DNA of 64,000 nt from Echinometra lucunter (GCA_029962745.1 JAPZVO010000059.1:1-64000); one strand, 5' to 3'; counted from the first letter of the stretch, positions 34,139-46,276 are shown. The notes: a model not told the origin generated them from the letters alone. Numbers and translations are program-made.

Positions 34139-34475
34139 TGTGTAAAGAGGGATAATTACTGGTTCAGATCAGTCCCATGAGAGAGCAGCGGATGGTCCCA
34201 GGTGGATTTTATGGGGACTATATTAGTGATGCAAGAAACCTCATAACCACTGCAACTTTGACCAAGTTTTAGGCTAGTCTGACTTTCAGCCCCTCTACCG
34301 AGAAAAAATGCTGAACCTCCCTTCATATTTTCAGCAAGTAAAGAATATTGTATGAACTATTAAAGACAAAAGTATGAATGGTGTCATTATAAACACTTAT
34401 TTTCATGATTTTGAATTTTCATTTTTAACACATCAGCCTATGGGGAAATATTTACAGGCGTGCGACCTTGCCTGT
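34139..34475 (+). repeat. Dispersed repeat C, copy 1 (matches 49626-49868 plus 50413-50910)
   Basis: Shared landmarks are AAAGAGGGATAATTACTG, GAGAGAGCAGC, TGGATTTTATGGGG, GTGCAAGAAA and GCCTATGGGGAAAT. This copy is uninterrupted. The other is split by a hAT-like MITE, which dates the MITE insertion after repeat C. Confidence 0.8.
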
Positions 34476-35575
34476 GTACAAACTGTGTGGGAAAATGTTC
34501 CAGGGTGATGATCAAAAACTGTAACAAGAGAGATACCAGGAGTCTCTATAAATCTGATTTTTTTTTAAAGCGCCTGAAATTCAATTTCTGGAGAAGTAAC
34601 AAGAAAAGGGGGATTTTGAAAGGGAACAAGCAGCCACCACAATTTCATTATCATGGCCATTTTGTTTTTACATGATTTAAACCTGATCATTCTTAGGAAC
34701 GATGAACAATAGATTTAAATAATAGTCATACACTTACACAGACACACCCACACCGACAGAGCGGTGCCAACGGAGGGGAGGGGGGGAATAGGAGCACAGT
34801 GCCCCCACATGTTAAGGTATCTGAAAAGTGTCCCTTTAGCTTCAGAAAAGTGCCAGCTTTTACATGACAAATGTCCCCTTTTTTACTGAATAGTGCACAT
34901 TTTCCTTTCTAATGCATTCCCTCTTCTGATTCCCCTCTGGTAGTGCCTTTTTATAAAATAAAATATTTCTCCCTTTCAAATCTGATATTGTCCCCCTTTT
35001 ATCCAATAAATTCTCTTTCCTTCTTCCGATAGGTGCCATTTTAAAGTGCCTCTTTTTCTTTCTAATAGTTCCTTCTTTTCTGATAACGGCTCCATCAAAA
35101 TTCTAAGTACTCTTCAGAAATGCCCATAATTTCTCATCTGATGTAAACGCCTTGATTTAAATCTGATAAGTGCAACTATACATTTCTGATATTATGTTCC
35201 CATTTATTTTTCAAACAAAATGCTACTTTCCTCTTCTGCTAAATAGGCTACCACTATTCACCTTTGATAAGCACACCCTTGTCAACCATATGTCCTATTT
35301 TTTTCTTTCCAAAAGAGCCATATCCAGCTTCAAAGAATCGATGCGACTTTACGAAATACCCATAATGCCACTGCAAAGTAAGGCATGGCAGCCGGTATTA
35401 AGAAGGTCACAATGCCCCTCCCCCAGCAAAAAAAGAAGAAAAAAAAAAAACAAAGGAAAAAAACTGTGCTTACGACTAAATGCAAGTGCAGCTGCAATAG
35501 TTTTCTCAAAATTACCAGGAAAAGGCACTTTTCGAGTACTTAAAATATGTGGGAGCGCAGCCTGACTTGTTGACA
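34476..35575. other. Low-complexity TGCC/CTTTT-rich stretch, no gene
   Basis: From about 34760 to 35420 the sequence is a loose array of GTGCCxTTTT-like and CTGATA motifs ending in CACAATGCCCCTCCCCC, which looks like a decayed minisatellite bounded by G/C tracts. No gene. Confidence 0.4.
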
Positions 35576-35648
35576 GTTAATTACACTAACACACACACAC
35601 ACACATCCACACTTTGTGTGAGTGAGTGTGTGTGTGTTAGTGTTATTA
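35576..35648. repeat. CA/GT microsatellite forming an inverted repeat
   Basis: AGTTAATTACACTAACACAC is followed, across a 20-bp spacer, by GTGTGTGTTAGTGTTATTAAC, so the stretch can fold into a hairpin. Confidence 0.7.
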
Positions 35649-36743
35649 ACTATACTTAATTTGTTGTTTATGTATGATATTCTTGTGAGTTTTTTAAAAA
35701 TCAATAAAACATTTAAAAGATTATAAATATCAGTGACTATGAAAGGCATGATTATGATTATTGTACATGTTGTATGTTGAATGTCTTCCTCTTTGCCCCC
35801 CCCCTTTTCTTTTTTTTTTATAGTTTGTACACAGCTTACCCGTCATTTTACCCACCAAACGCTACTAGGCGCCCGCCACCATGCGCATGGCAGGCTTTAC
35901 AAAAAAAAAAAAAAAAAATCAAAACAAAACAGAACCCAGGAAACTGCCATTCCCCTCTCCACAATTTTTTGCGAGGGGGCGTTATAGCATTACGATATTT
36001 GGGGTTAGTTTAGTCATGTTCAGAGCTCAGCTACGTATACAGAGGTTGAAAAGCTATTGCACAGGACCGAACTGCATCTGTGTGGGTATGCAGACAATAG
36101 GCATTGGTGTGACTTTTTGCCACCGTATATAAAATATCATGTTCATTATCTATGAACCATTGAAAACTGGATTAAGTTCAGCTGCTTGTAAAGACAATTT
36201 TTCCCTTCCCTCAACCGTTTTTCTGTACGGTTTTCACAGCACTAACAGTCATCCCCATAACCAGAGCTACATTGTATGGTTAGATCATAGGATGGTCCTA
36301 ATGTAGTGGAGAAAACAGTTCTCTTGCCTTCTCCTAACTACACGTCAACACATGAATACTTTGGAATGTTATACTTTGGAATGGAAAACGCTGTTTGGTT
36401 CTCTTCTGAAGCCATCTTAATATTACGTTTAGCTTCTGCGTCCTGCCTTCCGCATTCTGCTTCCGACGACGCTAATTATTATCTTCTCTCATTCTTACAA
36501 GTTTCTTCCAGCAATGAAACAAGAATGTTTATGGAAATTGATAAATAAATGAAACATACTGTTGCATTCAAACACAAGTTTATCCTATTGCAAGGAAGAT
36601 CACACGTTGTTTTAAGAGGTTAAATCTGTTTATTTTTCATCTTGTTTTGCACATTCATCTGTGCTTACTTTTCTCATTTCCTTTTCACCAAGTTCACGAC
36701 TCTTATTTGTTCACTTTCCATTATTTTTTAAAACTTTCACTCC
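35649..36743. other. No gene recognised
   Basis: Contains short poly-C, poly-T and poly-A runs (35799-35820 and 35900-35917). Short frames have no signature. Confidence 0.4.
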
Positions 36744-36876
36744 CTTTGTAAAAAAAAAGTACCACATGGTACCCATGGTATAAAAACAGTCATTTCAAAA
36801 TGGTAATTTGATGATAGATGTTCAAACTATCGTGGTATATCGTCAAATACCCATGGTTGTACCATGGGTACTGTGG

Positions 36877-36912
<36 letters not shown>

Positions 36913-36913
36913 A
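36744..36913. mobile_element. Short palindromic MITE
   Basis: The left arm TTTGTAAAAAAAAAGTACCA continuing ACCCATGGTA (36745-36780) pairs with a right arm reading TACCATGGGTACTGTGGTAC then poly-T and ACAAA (36860-36912). The poly-T is expanded on the right. No coding capacity. Confidence 0.65.
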
Positions 36914-39900
36914 AAGGCTCAGACTTAACCCACATCTTCCTTACTGGTTCACCTTTCTTCTTTTCTGGGTTCTTCCATTCTCTGTATCTTTATTGATTAA
37001 CTTAATCTTTCATTTGCAAGTATTCAAATATATTTGTGAAACTTTTTACATTGTTTTAGAGGACTGAAGAGCAGACCCATATGAAATCGGAGCATCGTTG
37101 GAATTCACCTTTTCAGCATCTTTACTTTGAGTATAGCTATCCAATCATATTTTAGGTTCTTCTTCTATTTGATTTGTTGCTTCTCTAAGCTGTTTCCTTT
37201 GACTGTGTTTGCCTGCTTAAGTTTTTATTGAAACAAATCAAACCAAATTACAAACGAATTACAATATTTACAAACGATTGAGATGATTTGTAAAAAAGAA
37301 ACAATCAAACAAAAACAACAAAAAAAAAAAAGAAAAAAAAAGGCAGAATACATGTAGTAGTTATAGATGTACATGTACATGTGCAAGAAGCCTGAGCATC
37401 CCAACCCCACCGACTCCAGCCTGCCAGACAGAGCGACTAAAAGAGAGCCGAGAGAAAACCAACTGAACTGTACAAAATAACCACACATTCCTCAAATTGT
37501 CGCACAGGGCACATTAAAAATAAACACTGACCCAATTCCCACTCAACTCAAGGTCTCACTCATGTACATGAGTGTTTGCCTGCTTTTTGATTGTGGGGAG
37601 TTTCATGAGAATTTGTGAAGTGCTACAATGATAATCCGACTTGTGGATTTTAATTCAGTAAATCGATTTGATTTCATTTGGAAGATGAATTGAACAAAGT
37701 GCTACCAAGACTTGATTTTCTATCCTCACAGACACTTTAAATCCCCCCCCCCCCGTTCCCTTCCTTCCTTCATCACTCTGATGTTTTAAATGGCTGAATG
37801 CGGAAATAGTTGGGTGTACCATCAAATGAGGGCACTGCTTGGTTAAAGGTGAATCACAATAAAAACGGTAGAAGATAGCTCCTGCCTCTCGCTGTTATCT
37901 TTCAATTTGACATCACCGAAATGAATATGTATCAGTAATAGCTGTGATAGCTGTGATACTTTAACTATTTCTGACGAGATAAACGCCATTGTTGTGGGTT
38001 CTCTAACTGTCTAAGCAATTTATACCTGGAATTCCTACTAACTGCGAGAGGCAGGAACTATCCTCTATACCGATAAAAATGAATGCACGGCACGCATCGA
38101 CCTTGCGGCCATGAACTTAAAGAATGAGTCATCTAATCTGCATGTCTAGTCAACACATTAAAGGGGCATTAATATAAAATTTCAATGAAAGATTAATGTG
38201 AGGCAAATATCAACCTAGATCAAAAGTGGTACTTAATTCTGATGCAGTTGTTTTCAGCATTCAAATCAAAACTAAATGCACGATAAATTCATGATAAAAT
38301 GAAAATATCTCCTATTCCCCCCAACCCCCCCCCCCCCCCCCTCATAATCATCTACTGAACAGGTGAACTCCCGGCTATAGATGACAAGTTATAGTTTTGA
38401 TGGAAGACTTACATTATTGTCCTATTTTTTGCTTTAAATACATGCTTTGTAATGCAACCACAGAAAAGAAAAAAAAAAGGACGACAAAAAAGGACGAAAA
38501 AAAAACCAAAAACAAAAATAAACAAACAAGGAATTGGACTAATGGGAACTCCTTAATTTCAATTTCCATTCAGGTGTGTTGGTTTTCCCATACAGGAAAT
38601 AAAGACATAGGCATATTGATTAAAAAAAAACATTAAAGAACCAAAAAGGATAAATGATACTAGTATTTGTTCTATGCCAGAGGTTAAAAAAAAATACTGG
38701 TCTCGTATGTGACCTTGTACGAAACAGGTTTTTTAAACTTAAAATTTTATATCTAAAATTTGATGATTTTCAAAGCTTTATAGTGTCCATATTTACGGTG
38801 GGTATATATCAAAGTACTCTTAGTAGGAACTTTTTAATTTTATATTTTGTCATGTGTTTGACATGCCGTAGGAAATGCGTCAGATGTGGAGAACTGTTTG
38901 ATATTTTGTATTTACAATCTTTTCTTCAGTTTGTATGATACCCTCATCTTCGCTTCATGCGAAATACATAGGGAACACACACACCCACACACACCTATAT
39001 ATTTTTTTTACTTTAATACATATTTCTAAAATGTGAATGCAAAAAATTCAAAGAAACGTTTTCATTGACTGTTCATTCTGATAATCCATCATCTGCTTGT
39101 TTAACGCACGCTTTTCTTTAGAAGCACATTCCAGTAAGTGGCCTACAGCGTATGTCAATAATTCATCTTTCTTTATTTGCTTTTAATAAGAAATAGATGA
39201 ACGGACATGAATAGGTACATATTAGTGCAAACGCATAAAAGTTAGGACATTGTATGAACCATTTCAGTGATATTATAGTCGAAAATAGTTTAATTTTTTT
39301 ATGATATTAAGGGAGCCATTCACATAACTTTATCAATGATAGATATAGTTTATCATAAACCTATTACGAAATATCAAAGCTATATATATATAAAACATGA
39401 TATGCATATTTTCAAAATCTGAAGCCCTCTTTAAGGTGGTAGGAGGAACAGTTATAACACATTCAAAACGAAAAAGATAGTCAAGATGTCAAATGATCCA
39501 AATCCTTGCCCAGATTCCCTTATAATTTGATGACTGTTCTGATGAAGTAAATATGAGTTGAATCTTTTATTTTTTTTTTCTTTTATATTTTGTTTACTGA
39601 CAAGTGGATGAAACCAGTTATTTCGATGGAACCGGGGCTGAAACCTTTTCCCCGAATAGATCATCCCTGAATCTATACAATTTTCTGGGCGCTCGCTGTG
39701 CTCACGGGAAAAACGTAGAAACTAGATGTAATAGAAATGCACAAAATTACAGATTCATGGAAATTCACACCCACGTATGAAGGCATTTGTTCATCTCTCT
39801 GTCTAAATATGATGTGATGATTGTCTGAAAAAATCGAACCTCTTATACCCTCGATAATTTATGCAATTAAGAGCTTGTCAAACAATTTATATGATTACAT

Positions 39901-40727
39901 CATTACATCATTAATTCAGGGGATTTAGCAGGAGGCTAATGAGAGAAAGGAGAAATTTGAGATCAAGAAACTGCAATTATAGGACCAATAAATATTGCTT
40001 TGCCCTGTTCGCACTTGGCCATCTACACTCAAGTCACGTGTGTGACCAAAATTGATTTAATTGGGCAATATTTAAAGAACAATAATCATACTGGCAATAA
40101 TATTTGTTTTGAGTTTATCAACGGTCAAGTTATAGCTTATTACAGGAGAAATGAACATTATCAAAACCGTAAATTTTCATATTATGTTGGCATCACGTGT
40201 GTGACAATAGATTTACTACACAGGCTTATTGCTTATATTCTCTTTTCTTCAACTAAATACGTTGCAAACATTGCAAAAAGACTGAAAAAATGGGTATGAT
40301 TTTATTACATAGGGGTAACAACTATCAAAGCTCATACATAGAGATGAATACTATAATGATGAAAAAAGTCCTGAATTTAAACCTCAACTTATTCTAAGGC
40401 AATTGTGTATCAACATAAATTGGGACTTGATTTTAAGCAAACAAATAATGGTTTCTGTGAAAAATTAGATATTACTCACCAAAATGGTTAAAAATTGTAA
40501 AGAATGAACTTCATTGTTATCAGAAAGAATTCACAAAGAATGGCAAGAAAAAAAATCAGACAAAGAAATCACCATGAAGTCTGTATGCGTGCATGGAAAA
40601 AAAACGGTCAATTGATTTGAGACCTGTATTTTTTCAGCTTACTATTTACACGGTCACACCCTTTGGTCACACCTCCTTACACAAAAGAGCTGCATGTACA
40701 TCTGAAACATAATCAGCAGAAGATATG
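36914..40727. other. Long stretch with no gene recognised
   Basis: AT-rich DNA with A-rich runs near 37319-37341 and 38466-38520, poly-C at 37744-37754 and 38326-38341, and an AC-rich patch near 38977. A 99-codon frame ending 40299 lacks an ATG start and carries a duplicated TCACGTGTGTGAC motif; it is not supported as a gene. Confidence 0.4.
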
Positions 40728-40886
40728 GGGAGCGTTTCATGAAAGGACTTGTCTGATGTTTTATCCGACAAAGTCTGTTTTATCCGAGAGTTGCCATAGT
40801 AACGATGCTTCTCAGCCAATCGAAATCAAGGAAAGATGTCAGATCTGACAACTTGTCAGACAACAAATGTTGATAAAAACGCTCCC
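40728..40886. mobile_element. Small MITE with GGGAGCGTTT ends
   Basis: GGGAGCGTTTCATGA at the left is mirrored by TGATAAAAACGCTCCC at the right. Internal GTCTGA and TCAGAC motifs add further self-complementarity. About 159 bp, non-coding. The flanking ATG on both sides may be part of a target duplication. Confidence 0.6.
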
Positions 40887-41064
40887 ATGATCAGTAGATT
40901 GACTGATATGGGCAAGTAGAGGACAGTGAGCAGTGATTGATACATCTAATGGTTATAGCTTCCCTCTCACAGTCAAAGGGAACGATCTTTGTGTTCATGC
41001 TGGTTTCAATATGTGAGTTTATTTTTTCATATTCCAGTCAACCTAAATGTCAATAACTTTCCAC

Positions 41065-41200
41065 AAAGTTTTAGGAGTGATGATTTTCAATGAGAATCAT
41101 TACTCTAAAAAAAAAAAATAAATAAATAAAAAATAAAGTTTTAGGAGTGATGATTTTCAATGAGAATCATTACTCTAAAAAAAATAAATAAATAAATAAA
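41065..41200 (+). repeat. Tandem duplication of a ~70-bp palindromic unit
   Basis: Two copies, each with AAAGTTTTAGGAGTGATGAT and then TTTCAATGAGAATCATTACT plus an (AAAT)n tail. Inside each copy GAGTGATGATT pairs imperfectly with AATCATTACTC. Confidence 0.85.
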
Positions 41201-41689
41201 AATCCAAGCAAGTGATTATCAGTAAGGTCGTTTCCAGCGGCAGCTAACAGGTTTTGAGGGTAGAATCAGTGAAGGTATGATCAAAATTAATTTCTTGGAC
41301 AACATAAAAAAATGTTTCAATGTCAGATTTTGATAAGAATTGTGACTTTCATTTTGTGGTTTTCGTCTTTCAAATATCTTTCATTTTCAGTTGTAAAAGT
41401 ATTTCAGGAATCAGACTTTCATTTCTGTATTGCAGTGGGATTGGTTTAAATGATGCCAATCATTTAGAATAATTTCACCTAGCAAAAATGAAGTAAATTT
41501 AGCTTCATATCAATGCGCATGTAGATGTATATTTCTTTTCTGTTTTTACATCTTTGTACACCATTTACTCAGGCTTGATAAACCACCTTAAAATGAAAAT
41601 ACTCCATGATGATGATAATGTCTTTTTTCCTCCGTAAAGTGAAGATAGTCAAATAGATATTCATGTATGATTTTTATTTCATTCTCTGC
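41201..41689. other. No gene recognised
   Basis: AT-rich spacer ahead of the gene 2 upstream copies. Confidence 0.4.
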
Positions 41690-41905
41690 AATCAACATAA
41701 AGATGGTAGCAGATTCTCAATGTTTCTATTTTGTCTCTCCTTTTTGCAGATTTTAGTACTGTGTTGTGTGGTATCAAACCTGTGAGTATATTCTTCACTA
41801 AAGCTGAACTGAACCAGCTGACCCTCACCCAGGATTGAGTGCCAATTTGAGAGCCAAGATTTGAATAGTACATTACATCATAATCTCGATCATAAAACAG
41901 TGGCT
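41690..41905 (+). other. Diverged relic of the gene 2/gene 3 upstream block
   Basis: In order it matches the block preceding genes 2 and 3: TTTTAGTACT, a CTAAAGCTGAAC-like segment, AGAGCCAAGATTTGAAT, CATCATAAT and AACAGTGGCTACATG (compare AAATAGTGGCTGTATGG at 58182). A TTTTTGCAG acceptor-like site is present at 41742-41750. No Ig coding sequence follows, so it is a remnant of a lost copy or an alternative first-exon region. Confidence 0.5.
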
Positions 41906-42788
41906 ACATGTTACTAGAAAAAAAAAAATCCGGGTGATCATTTCGTCACAGGGTAAACATATCTCTTCTTTCCTGTTTTCTGTTGTAAGCTGACCGAAAT
42001 AACTACTGGAGCTTGGTGTTTTTTCCCTTCTATTTTTTTTTTCTGAAGAGCTCACAGAAGTCAGATGATTAGAGGAGCATAGGATTTACATCTTTGTTTA
42101 CACTGTCTGAATCGACTGTTTGGATGGACAACAACATTTACAACTTCGGAAACTAGCATAGAACACGGACATACTGAAGCTTTGCAACATCCCTCATCTG
42201 AATAAATTCGCATGAATGAACAGAATGTTGTTGTTCATTCGTGTTGAATGGCAATCAGTCTTGACTATTATCACCAACTAAGTTAGCTTTATTTTTGTTG
42301 TTATTATTTCTTTTAAATAGCTTTGGTAATTTAAGATAGCCAAATCGAAACAATATATAAGGAAGCGAAAGAACGATACGCGCGTAAACTCAAATAATAG
42401 TAAAAAGAAGATACTAAAATAATGCAAGCGTTCTCACAAACTCCTTCTGACATCATAGTATGGGGTCAGTGAGCTGAATGTATGCCGCTTCTTCTCCACT
42501 AAGTCTTTCTTTTTCTGATAGACACTAATTTGGAAATCTGGGGACTCTATTACTATGTGATAACCGTCAAGCATCATTAGCTAAACTGAATTCCAGAGCC
42601 AAGATTGAAATATCGCATCGCATCATCACTGATATTCTTATCATCAAATAGTTGCTGTAAGGAAATTATTGCAAACACTAAGGGTGATTCACCAAATTTC
42701 ACTCAAAAGGGATCTTGTGAACTTATTTCATTATCTATTTGATAAAAAGTTTATTTCAAGACGTAGCTCGTGTAAAGCCAAAACCACA
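41906..42788 (+). promoter_or_regulatory. Upstream region of gene 2, shared with gene 3 apart from a ~310-bp insertion
   Basis: 42045-42165 aligns with 57915-58030, and 42505-42788 aligns with 58045-58330 (for example AGACACTAATTTGGAAATCT, GATAACCGTCAAGCATCATT and GGGTGATTCA). Between them about 310 bp is unique to gene 2 and includes a TATA-like ATATATAAGG near 42352. An acceptor-like TTTATTTCAAG at about 42749-42759 lies where gene 3 has TTTTCTCATGCAG, so a non-coding first exon upstream is plausible. Confidence 0.5.
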
Positions 42789-43805
42789 ATGAGTTTTTAC
42801 CCGATTGTCCTCACACTAGTCATATTCAGCACACATGTCAGATGTGATTCTAGAATAATAAATGTTAGAGAGGGGGAAGCGGTGCAACTTAACTTCTCAT
42901 ACCCGTGTGATATATCCAAGATAACACTTCAGCGCGGAAATATGGCACCATTTTACAGCTCAGCAAGCCCACAGTCTAATACGTTGCCCCCACGGTATAA
43001 ACTAGCAACTCATTCTGACAATGATCAGAGTTGCTTCCTTCAACTAACTATAATTCCAGTTTCAAGAAATGATGAGGGTCTCTATATTCTTTTTCTATAT
43101 AATAATAGTCAGCTGTTATCAGAATACCCAAGGGTTGGGTTGAGAGTTGATTATCCTCCAGGTGAGGCATCATGTAAATTAAGCAATGATTATCATAACG
43201 ATGGTGAATGGGTTTTACTGAGATGTACAGCTCCACTAGGGACTCTACCAGGACAGATTGTATGTTACCAAGATGAAATGAGATTACCCTCACTGACTCA
43301 ACCTGCAGTAAATGGTGACACATTAAATCAGATCATACTGGCTAGGTTAGCAGTTTTGGTATACTGTTGTACTTCTACCTTCCAACAAACAAAAGATAGA
43401 TGTGAATGTAATGATTTTAGATGGAATCCCCTTCAATATACAGAACTGAGCAATATACCGGACCCCTGCGCTGCATCTACAGAAGCAGCAGAACAAGATT
43501 TAACAACAGGCCTGATTCAACAGGATCAAGAAAACAGTACCATCTATCCAAATGCTTTAGATCCCAAAACAGGCAAAAATTCATGTGCTTCGAATAACTC
43601 GTGTTACGCCTTTATTTCTACTACATGTTTCATTATAGCTCTAGGTTGTATTGCAGTGATTTATTTCCTTTATAAAGCTAAGAAAGAAAATAAGTCTTCG
43701 AAGAAGGAAAGTATCACAGGAAATAAAGATGAGCAGCATGAGCTAAAACAGCTAAATGAAACAGATATGACGATGAGTTTGAGTGATAGGATATCAGAAA
43801 ATTGA
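42789..43805 (+). CDS. Ig-like type I membrane protein, family member 2
   Basis: 338 residues from ATG 42789, chosen because a signal peptide follows directly (MSFYPIVLTLVIFSTHVRC) and gene 1 starts at the same place. Ig-like region 1 (about 24-122) has REGEAVQLNFSYPC (Cys40), Cys82 before LQLTI and NDEGLYIL with no Cys in the F-strand position. Region 2 (about 124-196) has GEWVLLRC (Cys146), PGQIVCYQDEMRLPSLT (Cys159) and LVYCC (193-194). Next come CECNDFRWNP, a Thr/Gln-rich stalk, Cys266/Cys272, a transmembrane helix about 274-296, and a basic 40-residue tail without tyrosines, so no ITAM or ITIM. Asn35, Asn105 and Asn249 are sequons. It is the best-preserved member; surface recognition or adhesion is the likely role, ligand unknown. 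One exon covers both domains and the anchor. An AATAAA lies at 44004. Confidence 0.85.
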   Translation: MSFYPIVLTLVIFSTHVRCDSRIINVREGEAVQLNFSYPCDISKITLQRGNMAPFYSSASPQSNTLPPRYKLATHSDNDQSCFLQLTIIPVSRNDEGLYILFLYNNSQLLSEYPRVGLRVDYPPGEASCKLSNDYHNDGEWVLLRCTAPLGTLPGQIVCYQDEMRLPSLTQPAVNGDTLNQIILARLAVLVYCCTSTFQQTKDRCECNDFRWNPLQYTELSNIPDPCAASTEAAEQDLTTGLIQQDQENSTIYPNALDPKTGKNSCASNNSCYAFISTTCFIIALGCIAVIYFLYKAKKENKSSKKESITGNKDEQHELKQLNETDMTMSLSDRISEN

Positions 43806-44003
43806 TCACCCTTCTGGAGCTGTCATGTTTATCTTAAATTTTTTTCGTCTACAAATTGTAAAGTAGGTTTGTATTGTATTAGTATTTATTTGAAAAACGC
43901 CATTCACATTTTGTTTTACAATACACAGGCAAAATGTTAATTACAAAACAATATGGAGAAAATAATGGAAAAAACGCGAAATTGACATTTAGACCAATCA
44001 TTC

Positions 44004-44009
44004 AATAAA
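44004..44009 (+). terminator. Candidate polyadenylation signal for gene 2
   Basis: AATAAA about 200 bp after the gene 2 stop, a normal 3' UTR length. A second AATAAA occurs near 44298. Confidence 0.45.
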
Positions 44010-45025
44010 CGTAGAAATTAGCATGGCTCACTGGAAACATATTACTATGAGCGCAATTTTCTTTAATGATGCTTGATAAGGTAAATTTAGAAACTGAAAA
44101 ATGTCTGCTCCATGGGTAATTTCAATGTTGACCTGTTAAGCTGGGAAAGTATTGAAACATGTCTTTGAAAGAGGAAAAACATGAAAATGTAATGTAGCAA
44201 CAATGAATGATCTAACACAAACGAGAGGGAAAGATGATTTACCATTTGTCATTTGTGTATGGTTTATGTTCTATTGATTTGAAAGATTCAAATGTGAAAT
44301 AAATCCTCTAATGAGATCTAAAAACCATTGTGAAATAAAATTAATATGTTGTCTATACTATAAAAAATTCAAAGGTTTTGCACTGTCTAAACTTTAAAAA
44401 TAAACATGTTCACATGTACATGTACATACACAATGCATTACTATATCGTATTTCCTTTTGAAACATTAGATTTTAATTAGAGCTTTCATGCAATATTTTA
44501 CCAGATTTCTGTTTGCAATTAACGCATAGTCGGCAAGACGGGTCTTTTTTTAAGGTTACCTATTAAAGTTATGCTGTTGTAATCTTTTAATTCTAACGCT
44601 CTAACGTTATGCACTTTGATTCAACTTACGAGCGATTAATCAGGTAGTTTTTGGTGCCACCTGTATTTTTTATCTACTTTTTCCCGTATTTTTATGGACA
44701 ATTTAAGTAACATTGCCTGAAGAACTTACACTTTTACTTGTAAACCTCAGTATATGCTCATTCTTTATTTGAATGTTGAATTTTTTATGGTAAAGGTGAA
44801 TAATAGTGAAAAATCACTTTGCTTTGACTCTTCCCAAGAAATCAACTATTGCATGAAGAAGGCTGCTATAAATGCACTTTAATGTTTGTCCCATTTTGCC
44901 GTGTTTGCTCACAATGTTGTATTTGATAATGTGAAAGAGGAGGAGGAGGAGAAGAATTAAGAAGAAGAAGAAATTGACATCTGTTGTAATCTTGCACTTT
45001 CCTTTCAAATTCCTGAGAAAGAGGG
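44010..45025. other. No gene recognised
   Basis: AT-rich spacer. A GAG/GAA-rich purine tract lies near 44937-44975. Confidence 0.4.
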
Positions 45026-45074
45026 AGTATGATTCAACTTTTTCAACTTTCAGTTGAAAAAGTTGAATCATACT
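45026..45074. repeat. Perfect 22-bp inverted repeat with 5-base loop
   Basis: AGTATGATTCAACTTTTTCA plus AC (45026-45047) is followed by TTTCA and then the exact reverse complement (45053-45074). Confidence 0.95.
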
Positions 45075-45969
45075 AAAATGTAAGAGAGTAGAAAGAGAGT
45101 AACTACATGTATCTGACATATATTGCACCTCATGCAATGCTAATGCATGCATGTGCGGTTTCTATTTGCTTACAATGCACTGATAGATTGGCTCATCGAG
45201 TGTGATGAGATAGAGGTTGTTTCTATTCAATATTTTCGATTTAAAAAGAATTTTAATGTTATTACACGATCATAAACCGACAGCAATTATACCTTGTTAA
45301 AAAGTTCTGAATGTCTCACATTAAAACTAATAGTACAGAAAGAGGGTAACTACATGTATCTGACATACTTACATCTAGGAGATATAAATCACATTTCAGA
45401 TAATAAGAATATGTTTCCAACGAAATCAAACTTATGAATGAAAAAATATGCATCATCTGCATCATTCAAAAGCAATATAATGTATGAGCTAGGGTTGTTT
45501 TTTTGTTTTGTTTTGTTTTTACCGTGTAGTTGCCTTAAACACTAAAATTTTACAATCTATATCATTTTGAAAATGATTTTCTGTCATATAAATGAGCTAA
45601 AAGTGCTCATAATCCATCATACATAATAATATGAAGAAACTATAGACGTAAAGATTGAAACTTTGGAAACTTGTCTCTTTATTAGTGGTACATCGGGAGG
45701 GGGCAGTCTGAATAAATCAGTGTTGTAAACAGGGGTGACAGCAGGATTGATCAAAACCATCCTATGACAAGTCTGATCCACTCTGGTCAAAATCACACAG
45801 TTCTCAAGTTTTCTTTTTCATTTGAAAAAATATTACCTAAACAAGAGAAACAGAGATAAGGAAAGTGGAAAAGAGATCTCTTTCACCTCCCTTATATGGT
45901 TAAACTCAACAAAATATACTCTTTTTCTCCTATACTTGACACCGTAAACGCGTCACACATAATAATTGT
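45075..45969. other. No gene recognised
   Basis: A short direct repeat (GTAACTACATGTATCTGACA at about 45099 and again at 45347) suggests local duplication. Otherwise AT-rich. Confidence 0.45.
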
Positions 45970-46238
45970 CACTATGAACGTGACAGATAAAGAAAGCGGA
46001 CAAAATAAACAACCCCTCATTCTATCCTTCACAATGGTTCTGGTAGTCAAAAGAACATCCCTTCACAGCTATTGTCTAAAATATGTGGAAAAGGTTTCAC
46101 ACGCATATTCACCTGGAACTACATGGTTAAACATAATAGCTGTGAAGGGATGTTCTTTTGACTACCAGAACCATTGTGAAGGGTAGAATGAGGGGTTGTT
46201 TATTTTGTCCGCTTTCTTTGTCTGCCATGTTCATAGTG
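45970..46238. repeat. ~105-bp inverted repeat (hairpin) with ~58-base loop
   Basis: The left arm (45970-46075) and right arm (46134-46238) are almost exact complements. They share AAAGAAAGCGGACAAAATAA, ACAACCCCTCATTCTA, CACAATGGTTCTGGTAGTCA and AAAGAACATCCCTTCACAGC. It could be a recent fold-back element or the source of a long hairpin RNA. Confidence 0.93.
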
Positions 46239-46276
46239 TGTGTTTCTCAGCCCTGAAAAAGTACAACTTTCAACGC

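Noticed and set aside
40000..40299. 99-codon + strand frame
   Set aside because: It starts with TTG, has no ATG near its beginning, no signature and an internal duplicated TCACGTGTGTGAC motif.
42669..42788. Upstream extension of gene 2 by 40 codons
   Set aside because: TTG start, and it would bury the signal peptide. Its DNA aligns with the non-coding upstream block and acceptor of gene 3.
43048..43323. Minus-strand frame antisense to gene 2
   Set aside because: Shadow of the Ig coding region; the same antisense frame appears at 58605-58790 only because the sense sequence is conserved.
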